Origin: Atriophallophorus winterbourni
Taxonomy: Eukaryota > Platyhelminthes > Trematoda > Plagiorchiida > Microphallidae
Direction of reading: 5' to 3'
NCBI GenBank assembly: GCA_013407085.1
Contig: JACCGJ010001801.1
Coordinates: 62,001 to 126,000 of the forward strand
Length of the DNA: 64,000 nt
The notes below the pieces were generated by a model. That model was not told the origin of the DNA, did no database searches, and saw only the letters and a list, made by a program, of their open reading frames with translations. The position numbers and the translations under genes are program-made. This document shows, piece by piece, positions 1 to 10,694 of the stretch. Within the stretch, counting starts at the first letter, position 1. Each line of letters opens with the position of its first letter.

Positions 1-83
1 CGTAATGGCTGAAAACACGTGTGATACGAATAAAGAAACATTCTTCATTTTGTGGATGTAATTGATGCAAAGCACGATCTATC

Positions 84-151
84 CATCAATCTATCTACCC
101 CCCTATGTATGTATGTATGTATGTACGTACGTACGTACGTACGTACGTACG

Positions 152-239
<88 letters not shown>

Positions 240-246
240 ATCTATC

Positions 247-302
<56 letters not shown>

Positions 303-312
303 AATTACTCAA
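84..312. repeat. compound tetranucleotide microsatellite
   Basis: The tract changes composition along its length: TATG repeats (about 105-124), then TACG repeats (about 125-150), then a long CTAT tract with one interruption near 238-262, ending in a short TA run near 311-329. Peptides of Ile/Tyr/Leu/Ser read through it in every frame are artefacts. It lies 3' of exon 5 of the CoA-transferase gene, presumably in its next intron. Confidence 0.97.
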
Positions 313-475
313 TATATATATATATATACTGAAATATTGACGTGTTATGAGTCGGATTATGATATAGTACACAGATAACGCAGGAACACGAACTTGCGTC
401 TGATACACGTATAAAAATGAACATAACGGTTAACAACACGCAAAATTAGATCGAGGGATCAGTATGAATGATTAC

Positions 476-2064
476 CGATCATGGGATTGTCGTCCAGGAA
501 ATCAAACACTTTCTTTGTGCCCACGACAAAGCTGGAAACGACCTTGCCGGGGCGGAGCTTCTTGTACGCGTTGGTAATCGCCCCAACTTGAACCAAATGA
601 ACAACACCGTCGGAAAACATTTCTGTGTGCACACCAAGATGACGATGGTTTGTCAGTTTGGACAAAACCGCATCGGGTATTGCTCCGATTCCTGAAAGTG
701 AGGTGCGGGTGTGAGCTTTCGTCTCGGTTGAATCATGCCTAAGGCTAATAGCTTTGATGACAGAAAAGAAATTCACACAAAATGAAAAAAGAACTATTAT
801 GAAAATACAGTTGACAGCAATTTATTTTATACCAGACCAGTAATGATGAATGAACACAAAATTCACGATGCATAGTATCATGGTAGATTCGGGAGTATAA
901 CAATGCAAAAAGACGCTTAATGAACTGTTTGAGGATTCGAGCAGCAGCTGTTCATTTAAGCGAATTTTGTATGATATACAGACAGTAGAACATCGCTAGT
1001 GTTAGCTACCCTAATACATACTAGAAATACAGTTCAAGATTAAAGAATGTATGGTATAAAAAGCTTGTAGCTGTACAACTCCATAGGATATTCGTTTAAA
1101 GACAATTATATATATATATATATATATATATCAGGCGCAGTATCTGGTTACCGGGTTAGTTTGGCAAATGGACTGTGGTATTCACCTGTTTGCAAAGTTG
1201 CCCCATCTTCAACCAAATTCTCGGCGATGATTGTACCGATTTTGTCTTCCACTTCCGTTCTCTCTCTGACTGGGTGCTCATGGCATGGTTGGGATCCCGT
1301 ACGAAGAACAGTTAAATTGCTGAAGTGTATACTTGCGTCACCTCGAGTCATTGGATGTTGATCATTGACTTGGCCTAGACAAAATGCACAATCAAACTAC
1401 CAGAAACTTACCAACGATGTGTTTGGCATTTTGAATGGCAGATCGAGTGACGTCTACACTGGGACCGAGTGAACAGAACCCATGTTTGTCCGGTGGAGTT
1501 ATATTGAGTAGAGCAAGATCGAGTTGTACATGCTTGCGTCTGAATAAGAGGGGTATTTCACTGAGAAATATAGGCGTATAATCCGCCAAGCCTTCTCTAA
1601 TTGCGGCCCTACAGTTACCACCTAAGAATACCATGAAGTCATGATGAGCTCACCTGTAAAAAGAGAATTCGATCGAAATCTTCCGCCAGCCGCTTCATCA
1701 TGAAATGGATAATAGCCTTCGGTATGGATGTGATAAAGTTTGATGTTTTTCAGGTCTTTCGCTATGACATACTCGTACAGTTCTTTGATCAGAAGACTCG
1801 GAGTCGCAGCTCCTCCGTGAATGAAAACATTAGCGCCTGTTGTATTTTAAATAGCTATGGGCATAGAGACAAACCGTCTTTTAGAAAGTAAAATGCTTCG
1901 TCTGCATTGGATGCCCATTTTGGAAAACGTCCAGGAACTGGTGAGAATGGTTCTTGAGGTCCCGAAATATAATAGTTCAATCTGCTACTGGTACGAATAT
2001 TCCTCTTGAATTGGCGCAGCAGGGACCTGCTAATTTCGGCTCGTAACACGGGTAGAAGACTCAT
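476..2064 (-). CDS. ASCT: acetate:succinate CoA-transferase (acetyl-CoA hydrolase family), 5' five exons, 3' end outside window
   Basis: In flukes this family moves CoA from acetyl-CoA to succinate in the mitochondrion, the acetate-forming step of anaerobic energy metabolism (family knowledge). I read five exons on the minus strand: 2064-1875, 1836-1654, 1621-1412, 1374-1186 and 691-476. All four internal junctions are GT-AG and phase 1, and exon 5 also ends in phase 1 at a GTAATC donor. Together they give 329 residues. Residues 1-28 are Arg-rich without acid runs, fitting a mitochondrial presequence. Family motifs follow in order: VFIHGGAATP (67-76), HTEGYYPFHDEAAGG in exon 2, ADYTPIFLSEIP in exon 3, GIGAIPDAVL (258-267) and HTEMFSDG in exon 5. 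By family alignment Glu281 in HTEM is the likely catalytic glutamate that forms the CoA thioester. Roughly 150 C-terminal residues are missing and should lie left of base 1. Start choice: the only ATG before the presequence in this frame. Family assignment is firm; transferase rather than hydrolase activity is inferred. Confidence 0.9.
1107..1131. repeat. (AT)n microsatellite
   Basis: Short dinucleotide run inside intron 4 of the CoA-transferase gene (intron 1185-692). The rest of this 494-bp intron shows no other feature I recognise. Confidence 0.9.
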
Positions 2065-2559
2065 TTATCTCTGGGTGATAAAAGTAGCTGTTTAGAAACA
2101 ATTAATGACAAATAAATAGAATTGAAAGAAAATATATAAATAAACAACGAAAGCTGTCAGCGAGGTACGATTTATGTATAACATGGTAAGTTTCGCATTT
2201 TGTCGGTCAGCTTTACAAAACGCTGTATTGTCACAGAATTTCTGGTTTCCACCCTTTAAGAAGTCATCGAATTTGGAGAAAAAAGGTGATTTCTTTACGG
2301 CTGTATGCCGCGCAGAACAATGATTTGTGGTACAAACAAAAACCTTTCTGATGATAAAAACAGTGCGATGTCGCGGTATTTCAATCAACAGCTGAGGTTC
2401 ACTTTTTTCGCGATTTTGGTAAAGTATCCTTCATATTATTCTGCCTAGATGTTTTCATACCTTCAGTTTTCCGCTGAAATTGTATGGAGTAGGCCCATAT
2501 TGATTTCCATATTAGTCTTTCAAACCTTCATCGAGGTTTTGTCAGATCTATCTTATTTG

Positions 2560-2790
2560 CTATTTTTTTAATTGTGATGGCTTTGTGGATATCACCACTT
2601 GAAGATGAATTGTAGTCAAACAGTATACTAACTTCAAAGTGATGTGTTGCTCACATTCCCCGAAATTACACTCCACTACCGGTTTCTGGCTGTTTGCCAT
2701 CATCAGGTGAAGACAGTAAGATTAGGATCAGTGAGCCTTGAAACAGTGGATAAAAGGTATATTAACTTCGACTGATTTCAAGTCAGATGG
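2560..2790 (-). repeat. hammerhead-bearing short repeat, subfamily A
   Basis: On the minus strand the unit runs from a segment resembling the 55.5 kb and 36.1 kb copies (ending in ctcactgatcctaatcttac) into a hammerhead ribozyme at 2712-2671. It then continues into the GTGAGCAACACATCAC segment, which recurs at 62.97 and 63.01 kb. It lies in the intergenic space about 500 bp upstream of the CoA-transferase start. Outer ends are approximate. Confidence 0.75.
2671..2712 (-). ncRNA. hammerhead ribozyme, subfamily A, apparently intact
   Basis: Minus-strand order: stem I 5' arm CTTCAC (2712-2707), core CTGATGA (2706-2700), stem II TGGC/GCCA closing an AAACA loop (2699-2687), GAAA (2686-2683), palindromic ACCGGT forming stem III (2683-2678), cleavage-site A (2677) giving a GTA triplet, then stem I 3' arm GTGGAG (2676-2671). 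Stem I pairs over six positions with one G:U. All invariant core bases are present. The loop-less stem III suggests weak activity as a monomer and activity as a dimer, as known for minimal hammerheads of retroelements. Confidence 0.85.
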
Positions 2791-2864
2791 ACCTGACAGA
2801 TGGCTTTTGATAGCTTTCTTAAGTGCTCCATCAATGTCTCTGTGTGACCATCACTATTACTCAG

Positions 2865-4785
2865 ACTCAGACTCAGTCCTCTCCGTGCCGGGTGGCACAT
2901 GAGGCGAAGACAACCCCACGCCAGTGGTTCCGGTCTGCCACTGGTTCCACTGTCGTCTGCATCGTGAATCCTTGTGCATGTAGATCGCGTTCCAACGTTC
3001 TGCGCCAAGTTTCCTTGGACCGTCCCCTTTTTCGTTTACCTTGCGGAAGCCAGTGAATGGCTACCTTCGTATGCGAACTGGGATCCATCCTACAGACATG
3101 ACCGAACAATCTCCAATGTCGTCTTTTAACTACGGTAGATACCACCTCCAGACAATTTTTTCTCAGGAGATCTTCATTCAAAATTGTGTGTGGCAAAAAA
3201 ATCCGTAAAATCCTTTTCAAGCAGTTAGTTTGGAACACGTTCATTCTGCGCTCAATGGCAGCCGTCGTCTTCCAGCATTCCGATGCATACAGCAACACAC
3301 TCAGAACGTTGCTCTTGAAGAGTCTGATCTTCATGTTAATGCTGAGAGCGGAGGATTTCCAAAATGGAATTCACCATGCAGAATGCTTAGTTCACCTTCC
3401 CGATCCTTCTCCTGACCTCATATTCACAGTCACTATTTACAGTCAGTTTGCTCTCAACGTAGACTGTATTTGTAACCTAACTGAGCGGTTGAACGTCCAC
3501 AAACACTGGTGGTTGCTCCGAAACATTCTTCCGCATTACCTCCGATTTGCCAGCGTTAATTTGTAAACCCACCATTTTGCCAATTGCCGATAGTCGATCG
3601 CTCTTGTTCTGGATGTCACTGATCTTGCACGCCAAGAGGGCAACATCATCCGCATAGTCCAGGTCTTCTAGCGGTCCCGCTGGGGTCCATGGAATGCCTG
3701 CTGCCCTGCTATCGGTCACCTGTCTCATAACCCAGTTTATTGTTAGGAAGAAGAGTATCGGTGAGAGGATACATCCTCCCCTCACTCCCGTACGAACCCC
3801 AAACTTCTCAGTAAGCATTCCATTGTGAGAGACTTGGCATTCAAACTTCTCATAAAAGGCTTTTATGAGATTTACTATCTTTGATGGTATACCATAATGA
3901 CGGAGGATTTTCCATAATACTGGTCGGTGAACTCTATCGGAGGCCTTCTGGAAGTCGATGTAGGCCACACATAGCTCCGCATTCCATTCATGTGTCTGCT
4001 CCAGGATCTGATGGAGGACAAAGATTTGGTCAATGAAAGATTTTCATTTGCTGAACCCGGCTTGCTCTTGTCGTAAAATGGGTTCAACTGCATTGGAGAC
4101 ACGTCGGAGAATGATGCGGCAGAATACTTCGCTCGCGACTGATAGAAGCGTAATACCTCGACAATTGGTGCAGTAGCTCAAGTCATCTTTCTTGGGAAGT
4201 TTGATTATAGTACCCGAACGCCAGGCGTCCGGTATCTGCTCGGTATCCCAGATGTTCTGGAATAGGTCTCGCAAAACTTTCGGCGTCTCTTCGGTTTCCG
4301 CCTTGAGCAGTTCGGCATACACTCCATCGTCACCTGGTGCCTTCCCATGTGTCAACCTATGGATAGCAAATTGCACCTCTTGGAGGCTGATGGGGTCTGT
4401 GTTGATGTTGAGGTCTGTAGCTGCCTCAGGTATATCGACGTTGGTTTGATACGGTGGGCGGTTTATGTTGAGCTCAAAATGTTCTCGCCATCTGGCTAAC
4501 TCTTCTTTCGCATCAGTTATTACATCTCCACCCTGGGTCCTCACTTGTTGATTGCTTGCCTGACTGCGATTGCAGAGTTTTCGATTAATCTGCTTACTGA
4601 TTATTAGACTCACGCGTTCTCATACCTAATCGCTTGGTGTTCTCCAACGTTTTGAAGAGCTTTTTCATGATAGTATAAAGATCACTTATATATGCTGGAT
4701 GCGATGATGTTTCCACTTTGGCAATGAGTTTATATATCGCAGACGCTGGGCTCGGATATTTTCCGTACAATTCGATTACCAAAAA
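2865..4785 (-). mobile_element. RTE-clade non-LTR retrotransposon, 5'-truncated and mutated
   Basis: Reading on the minus strand, 4613-4044 encodes the start of a reverse transcriptase with HGKAPGDDGV, an LPKKDD block and NCRGITLLSV. After an in-frame stop near 4041 it continues at 3968-3477 with AYIDFQKASDRV, GVRGGCILSPILF and the catalytic YADD. Bases 3334-2873 encode the typical RTE C-terminal region (VLLYASECWK, GHVCRMD, GKRKRGRSKETWRR). The apurinic endonuclease domain expected upstream is absent, so the copy is 5'-truncated near 4785. The G in GVRGGC replaces the usual Q of GVRQGC. Internal stops and frameshifts make it inactive. Confidence 0.9.
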
Positions 4786-4789
4786 AACC

Positions 4790-5640
4790 GCTGGAGCTTT
4801 CTGTTATTCGACCGTAGCATGGCTAGTACCAAATACAGTTTTCCACTGTTTTTTGACATTAATGGACGATGAAATTCACACTTGATTATGTGGATTCTTC
4901 GGGGCACGCATCATCTGAAAATTTTACGGTCAGGGTTTGGTTATGCCCTAGTGGTGTTTTCTGACGACTGCGTTCTAGCGATGGCTTTGTCTTTTGAACC
5001 CCCTCGTCCTGACTCAGAGAACAATGCTCTTATTCCGAATGTAATCCTTTCTGGAGTGACGGCGTTGTGTAGCACAATCAAGCTTGAATGAGACGGTAGA
5101 AACGGAAATGGAGATAAGGGCAGTACTGTTGTTTGCTGCTTGTTGATGTTAATGTCTTCGCCCCATTTTTTGAAACTGGGGCACCGAAGATCGATCGATA
5201 TACACGTGATGTTGATAGACTTTTAAATCGCATGTTAGCGGACGATAGAGTGAATAAAAGTGTACAATAATAAATGCGTAGAGACATTGGTCTGCTACAA
5301 GGGCATTTTTGTTGACCAGCGTGTTGAGTTCTTCGGTTTTAATCAGTTTTTCGAAGGCGTCAAATCTGTTTGATAGATGAAAATGTAAGAGAAATAGATT
5401 GCATGAGACGTTCGATGGTCTCTCCTTAACATCAGCCTCAGTGTATCGATCAAAAGATGATGGTCAGAGCTCACACCTACTCTGCATTAAGCTTTAACAT
5501 CTTGCAAAACCGAATAAACTTTATAAGAGCATATGCTGGTCGATATGTTTCTATGCGATGAGCTTAAGCAATATCGAAGCGGCTTGGTGAATTCGTCATT
5601 GATGGAAACGGATTGGCAACACAACGGTTTCTTCTTTTTC
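4790..5640. other. non-coding interval
   Basis: I see no recognisable gene. Short ORFs at 4882-5091 and 5078-5287 lack family motifs and overlap on opposite strands. The right part may be 3' flanking sequence of the CR1-like fragment that follows. Confidence 0.5.
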
Positions 5641-6134
5641 TTGTTGATAGACGACAGAGTCAAGCCCTTGTAAGCCGCATTTCTTTATATCAGCAATATA
5701 TTCCAGGAGAACCTCATTTGAATAAATCCTCTCCTGTACAGCTTTGTCGTGACCACAGGCAGGACCTTATCCACTAGTTGCTTGAATTGGTTTTTAGATG
5801 TTGCTACAATAACCTCTTCCGGAAGCGTATTTCACAAGTTAACAATTCTTGTTGAGAGGGTAAATCCTTGTGTTAGGCGTAGTGTCCTACGCCTTTGAAA
5901 CTTTAGAGAATGGCCAAGGGTTCGTAAGCCCGTTACGAGAAGGAAAAACTCACGCAGCTCGTCACCATAAGCTCCCAGTAATATGCGACGAGTTAACAGC
6001 ACGTCGTAGCGCACACGCCCAATACTGAGCGACATGAGGCTGAGGCGTTTGAAAGCCTTTCTCGAGTGCTTACCAGCACTGCAATGTCTCATTTTACATA
6101 ACTCACTTAAACAATCGGTTTTCGTTTCCTGCAA
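5640..6134 (-). mobile_element. CR1-like non-LTR retrotransposon, 3' fragment
   Basis: Minus-strand 6134-5832 encodes the C-terminal domain typical of CR1-like pol proteins: RRILLGAYGDELREFF, LRTLGHSLKFQRRRT and FTLSTRIVN. The domain then passes a TGA at a conserved Trp position (around 5829) and continues with NTLPEEV and FKQLVD. Only the last ~150 residues and some 3' UTR remain. Confidence 0.8.
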
Positions 6135-6159
6135 TGATATTACATACCAAGACTGTTGG

Positions 6160-7245
6160 CCCAGTTGAAATCATGCCGCTAAACGTAATAAGGAGAGCAG
6201 ACTAGGTTTGCTTCAATTGATGTCTACAATTTATATACTTTATCGGCACCCACAAGGACAACAGAACGCGAGGAGAGTGACTTGAAGTGCGAACATCTGA
6301 CCGCTCAAATCAAAGTATGACGATGTACTAAACCTGACACGAGTTAAAAATCGTGAACGTAACCGATTCGGAAAGACGAGGGATTCACGATCGCGCTTCA
6401 CGTCCCATACAACAGTGTTTGCGCCAGTGCAATTTTTTCATATCAGTTGGGTCATATTCGTCAGAAATTTCAGTAAATTAAACAGAGATCTGATTATGTT
6501 CAATTTAAAATCCGTTTTTGTGAAGAACGAAATTAAATTACTGCATATTATCCAGAAGCCCGAAAGATAGAGCTGTTTAGTCAATATGGCTATTCATCAG
6601 GAGTCTCGACAATTATAATTTCTCATTTAAACTATTTTTTACGCTAACTGTAATTTAGTGTGACTGGTAGATTAATCACCTTTATGAATGCTTGAATCAC
6701 GCCAGCCGATGCACATCGCTGGATGGCGAGATGCAATCACATTCCCACCTGCAAACGGCACGCAGCCGCAGGATAGATTCATCCTTCACAGTTGACAGCC
6801 AGGTCTTCACCTGGCCTCACAAATCACGGGCGGGTTTGGGGTCGAGCAAACCTTTCGTTAGCGCTTCACGTGTCTTTTGGAGCACGCGGCCAAACTACTA
6901 AATGTTTCATTATTCGATCTGAACGGAGAGCGAAGCTGTGTTCCATTAATTCGCATCAAAACAGCACATACACGGTCAGCATATCAGACGTCGAGATGAT
7001 CCGACGGCACTATTAATCGAACTCTTCCAATGATCAGCATTCACTTCTGACATTCATAAATTAGTATGGGGTGTATAGATACTTGGTAAACAACTGCTTT
7101 TTAACTGTCTAAAGGTATAATACGCACGGTCAACCCTTACCTTTATTTTATCTTACGCCTAACTATTGGGTAACCTACAAGAAAATATTTATCAGGAAAA
7201 CCATAAACACTTACATATTAGACCTCTGAAGTAGTAGAAAATTTA
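6160..7245. other. non-coding interval
   Basis: No domain or repeat of this window is recognisable. ORFs at 6692-6901 and 6792-7016 overlap in different frames and carry no motif I know. The ORF bearing many Arg/Ser codons could belong to an unrecognised repeat. Confidence 0.4.
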
Positions 7246-7880
7246 TTTGTTTTGTGGCGTTCATCTTGCAGCCAGATTTAGCTGCAAAGCTGGATATGTA
7301 GTCTTAAACTGTCTGCATTTCAAACAGAAACAATGAGATCATCAGCGTATTCTATAACAGATATCCAGAGATACGTCGAAACTCAAGGCTCATTGTCGAC
7401 CATTAGCGCTTGAGTCAGTATACAATCAATGACTTAGTTGAATAAAACTAGCAATAATGAAATGCCTTACTAAAGCCCTGTGTGCGAATCAAATTAGCGA
7501 TATTATTCGCAGTGAACAAAACCAAGAGATTGGTTTTGATTCGAATAAGATGTTTTATGGAGACCCAGTTTGTTACCATGAATATCGATAAACAGACACA
7601 ATCAACGGAATCAAGGACAGCGCGGAAGTCGATAACACGTTACCGTTTGCTGTTGATACCAAGCATGATCACCGACAATCCTACACAAATTAAATATTTC
7701 TTCAATGCATCCCGTTTCGGCATAAAAGAAACTTTGGTTGACTCTAGTACGCTGGTGATCTTCGACGGAGAACCCATTTAGCCGTGACGTCGCATACATC
7801 TTAGCTCTAGTATGGAATATGCTTATTCGCACACGTATAATCTTCCACGTTAAGGTGAAAGTAGGACGATAGACATACAT
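7246..7880 (-). mobile_element. decayed RTE-type reverse transcriptase fragment
   Basis: Minus-strand 7880-7611 reads HQRTRVNQSFFYAETGCIEEIF, matching the RT block usually written as NQAGFRPGRGCIDQIF. Further downstream, near 7355-7330, the minus strand reads EYADDLIVS, the catalytic YADD block. The intervening sequence has several stops and has lost about 100 codons. The plus-strand ORF 7482-7781 is a shadow of this fragment. Confidence 0.65.
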
Positions 7881-8247
7881 TAGTCTGAGTGGAAGACTTC
7901 ACAGTTTCACACACACGGCTACAGGAGTTAGCCGATAATTTATTGTTTCTGTGACTTTAAAAAACGATCAGCCATCTGCACGATATTCTCCCTAATTCAT
8001 TTTTGAGAAGATTGTCGGACACAACGTATGCCATTATAGGGTTGTAATGATTCAACAAAATGATCCAATTCCTTGAAATGCTCAAGCTTATAGAATGTCA
8101 TCCAAGACAGCTTGAACTCTATACGTCTTTTTACCCTTACATTGAGGGTTCAGTCCAAATAACTGGTTCACAAGCTTAAAACATTCAGGCAGGAAACAAA
8201 CAAGGATGTTTCGGTGCTCCTTTGCACGCATTTCCATCACACAGACA

Positions 8248-8289
8248 ATCCACGACCGGTTTCCTGCTGTTTGCACTCATTACGTAGGG
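8248..8289 (-). ncRNA. hammerhead ribozyme, subfamily B, mutated core
   Basis: Stem I CCCTAC/GTGGAT and the GAAACCGGTC segment are kept. The core CTGATGA has become GTAATGA and one stem II base has changed (GCAC to GCAG). Probably inactive. Confidence 0.65.
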
Positions 8290-8580
8290 ACAGTAGGATC
8301 AGGATCCACATACGCTTGAAACAGTAAAAGAATGGTGAACAAGTTGCTCTTGTATGTCAGTGTTGGCTAAGGTTGGTACGACCAACCTGTGCAATCACAT
8401 GAGCCCCCACTCATGTAGACCGGGTTTGAATCCATGACCATGAATTTAAAAACACATTTGCACGCATCTTTATCACACCCACAACCCAGGACGGGTTTCG
8501 TGCTGTTTGCACTTATACAAGCAAATCGATTTTACTATTCTTCCACTATTTCAAACGTATGCGGATCATGATCCCACTGT

Positions 8581-8622
8581 CCCTACTTGATGAGTGCAAG
8601 CAGCACGAAACCGGTCGTGAGG
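8581..8622 (+). ncRNA. hammerhead ribozyme, subfamily B, near-intact
   Basis: Stem I CCCTAC (8581-8586) against GTGAGG (8617-8622) has one mismatch. The core is TTGATGA (first C changed to T), stem II GTGC/GCAC with loop AAGCA is intact, then GAAAC and the GGTC cleavage triplet ending at 8616. One invariant core position is altered, so activity is doubtful. Confidence 0.7.
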
Positions 8623-8706
8623 TGTGTGTAATGGAGATGCGTGCAAATAATCTTTTTTAATCATGGTCATGGGTTTAAACCCAGTCTACATAAGTGATCA
8701 TACGGT

Positions 8707-8748
8707 CCCTACCTGATGAGTGCAAACAGCACGAAACCGGTCGTGGGG
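8707..8748 (+). ncRNA. hammerhead ribozyme, subfamily B, apparently intact
   Basis: Stem I 5' arm CCCTAC (8707-8712), CTGATGA (8713-8719), stem II GTGC (8720-8723), loop AAACA, GCAC (8729-8732), GAAA (8733-8736), palindromic ACCGGT (8736-8741), cleavage after C8742 (GTC triplet), stem I 3' arm GTGGGG (8743-8748). Stem I pairs six of six with one G:U; stem II pairs four of four. Every core nucleotide required in type I hammerheads is present. Confidence 0.88.
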
Positions 8749-8899
8749 TGTGTGACGGAATTGCGTGCAAATGAACTTTTTTATTCAGGGTAACAATACA
8801 CTTAACATTTTCCGAACTGCAGAAAGTAACAAATAATCATTGTAATATTCGAATTATTTTTTGATTATATGATCAGTAAATAGCAAAAAATTGGACAAC

Positions 8900-9132
8900 A
8901 GGAGTAATAGAGCATTTCCTAGCATCCTCATTTCACATCATGCGCACGCAACAAAATGTTTCCATTTGCTGGGAACAAAAAGACTATGTTCGGCGAGTTC
9001 CAAACTCCCCTTACTACAGATGAAGGAAGAGGACAATTTTGGTGACTTGGTACTGAAATTTCTTCAGAAGGAATTTCCTAACTTCGAACAGTGGGAAGTA
9101 TACCGCAAGTTTGCAGTTCAGAAGAGACCTGA
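8900..9132 (+). CDS. possible coding exon, unknown product
   Basis: An open frame encodes about 80 residues ending EDNFGDLVLKFLQKEFPN, then FEQWEVYRKFAVQKRPD, directly before a good donor (GAT|GTATGA at 9133). Amino-acid composition looks like a real protein rather than a retroelement shadow. No convincing start codon or acceptor is seen and no partner exon was found. I do not recognise the family. Confidence 0.25.
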
Positions 9133-9134
9133 TG

Positions 9135-9351
9135 TATGATATGATGATATTATCCAGACAAAGTGCTGCAGTCAGACTGCATGTGGGCTAAGATACGGTG
9201 ATGTTGCCCAGGCCTAGACAGATAGGGAAAAAAAGAACAGGAAATGGTGTTGAGACTCCAGACTGTTTCAGCATGCAGCTTACTAACTCTGACCAATCAA
9301 TTAAGCATGGTGTTAGCCGCACAGCAAAAAGTACTGCACGATTGCATATCA
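9135..9351 (-). repeat. SINE-like repeat A
   Basis: One of about 18 copies in the window of a ~230-bp interspersed repeat. In forward orientation it starts CACGGATGTGCAATCGTGC, contains a GGTAGTGAG/CTCACTACC inverted pair and ends in TTGTGCTTTCATAC plus CATA units. This copy is full length but diverged. Confidence 0.8.
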
Positions 9352-10690
9352 ATACAATACAATACAATTATATTTAGAGCAGAAGGAGTACAAAAGTTCC
9401 ATTTATGCTCTTTCTTGAACCTGCATAACTATCAACGCCTAGGGTATCCTAGAAGGTATATTCGTTTCTCAAAGCAGTCGTCTTTGGCGAACCAGAGAAA
9501 TTGATCGGTGCTGTTCTTGAACAGAGATAGACTTGGCGCTTCAACAACCTTGGTCGGAAGTGAGTTCCAAGTGCCGACAACACGTTGTGAAAATCTGTAC
9601 CAGTGCGACAGACGATTCATCCGGTGGACGAACAACCGAAATTTGTGGCCCTTTGTGCAATGGTCAGAGATAACTACAAAAAGCGATCTGAGGCCAGGAA
9701 GCTCGTCCTGGCAAACAATCCGATAGAGGAGTATCATGTCACCACGAACCCTGCGGTAGGCTAGTGAGAAAATATTCAATTTCAGACATCGCTCTGCGTA
9801 TAGTAGCTTGCAGATACTGGTGCAGAATCTCGTCGCAAGTCGTTGAACTTTTTCTATAGGTCGCTCTTTAGCTGCGGTGCAGGGAAACGCCGCTACAACA
9901 CCGTATTCTAGGAGTGGTCGAACGTAAGTGCTAAAAAGTATTTTTTGTCATAGGAATAGACCAATCGGCAAACGTTCTTCTTAGGGCCCACAAGCATCGC
10001 AAGGCCTTTGATCGTGCTTGAGCAGTGTTTGCTGCGGTCTTCAATCTGGAAAACACAATCGTGCCCAGATCTCTGGTCTCCGTACAGCTCTCAATCTTCA
10101 TGTCATCGATGTAATAATCAAAGGGGTCCAGAACGCCTACCGTCAAGTGTTTCGTTTTGGTAGCATTCAGCGGAAGATCGTTGACTGATGCTCATTTGCT
10201 GATGGCGTCTATATCCTTTTGCAGTATTTCACGGTAAGTTGATGAAGCAACTGCGCGCCATATTTTCAGATCGTCTGCAAACATCAAGCAAGTTGATTGC
10301 AGAATACGTGTTATGTCATTCACATAGAGAATGAATAAGAGAGGGCCTAAACCGACCCTTGTGGTACACCACTGCTGAGAGGCCTCCAACGAGGAAGTGA
10401 CACGTTGATTTGCACAGCCCATTGCCGATCTGCGATAAAACTATGAAGCCATTTCAAAAGCGAGCCTCCAAGCCCATATGCTCTCAATCGATGCAGCAGC
10501 TTCCGGTGATTGACCCTATCAAAAGCTTTCGAAAAGTCGAAGAACATCACATCGACAGATATCTTATTGTCTTTTGCATCAGCCCAAGCCTCTCTTGTGA
10601 TTTAGAGGTTGGTTAAGCAAGACCTACCCTTGATAAATCCATGCTGTGTGCATCATATGCTTGAGCTTCAACCACATAATCCAGAAGTGC
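9352..10690 (-). mobile_element. CR1-like non-LTR retrotransposon, 5'-truncated, with pentanucleotide tail
   Basis: Minus-strand pieces in order: FFDFSKAFDRVNH and SSGVPQGSV (10550-10347), FADDLKIW (10422-10192), a thumb/connection segment (10146-9931), and the C-terminal WNSLP domain (9779-9432). At least three frameshifts separate them. The 3' end at 9352-9375 is a run of ATTGT units on the minus strand, a microsatellite-like tail usual in CR1 relatives. The 5' end lies within RT near 10690. Confidence 0.88.
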
Positions 10691-10694
10691 ATCC

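Larger units (their letters stand above)
8205..8775. repeat. cluster of hammerhead-bearing short repeats, subfamily B, mixed orientation
   Basis: Four hammerhead sites lie within 500 bp: 8248-8289 (minus), 8485-8520 (minus, decayed), 8581-8622 (plus) and 8707-8748 (plus). The minus unit 8455-8210 is nearly complete. It has GGATTCAAACCC (resembling a pol III B box in reverse), the hairpin GGTTGGTCGTACCAACC, about 110 bp of linker, and the ribozyme. At about 8520 a minus unit abuts a plus unit head to head. Between the two plus ribozymes the unit is shortened to about 126 bp. The tail after each ribozyme reads GGTGTGTG, then about ATGCGTGCAAAT. Confidence 0.85.

Noticed and set aside
52..378. 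Long Tyr/Ile/Ser/Leu open frames
   Set aside because: They are translations of the TATG/TACG/CTAT microsatellite in three frames.
3186..3566. 126-codon plus-strand frame
   Set aside because: Antisense to the RTE C-terminal region.
7482..7781. 99-codon plus-strand frame
   Set aside because: The opposite strand carries recognisable reverse transcriptase motifs; this frame is its shadow.
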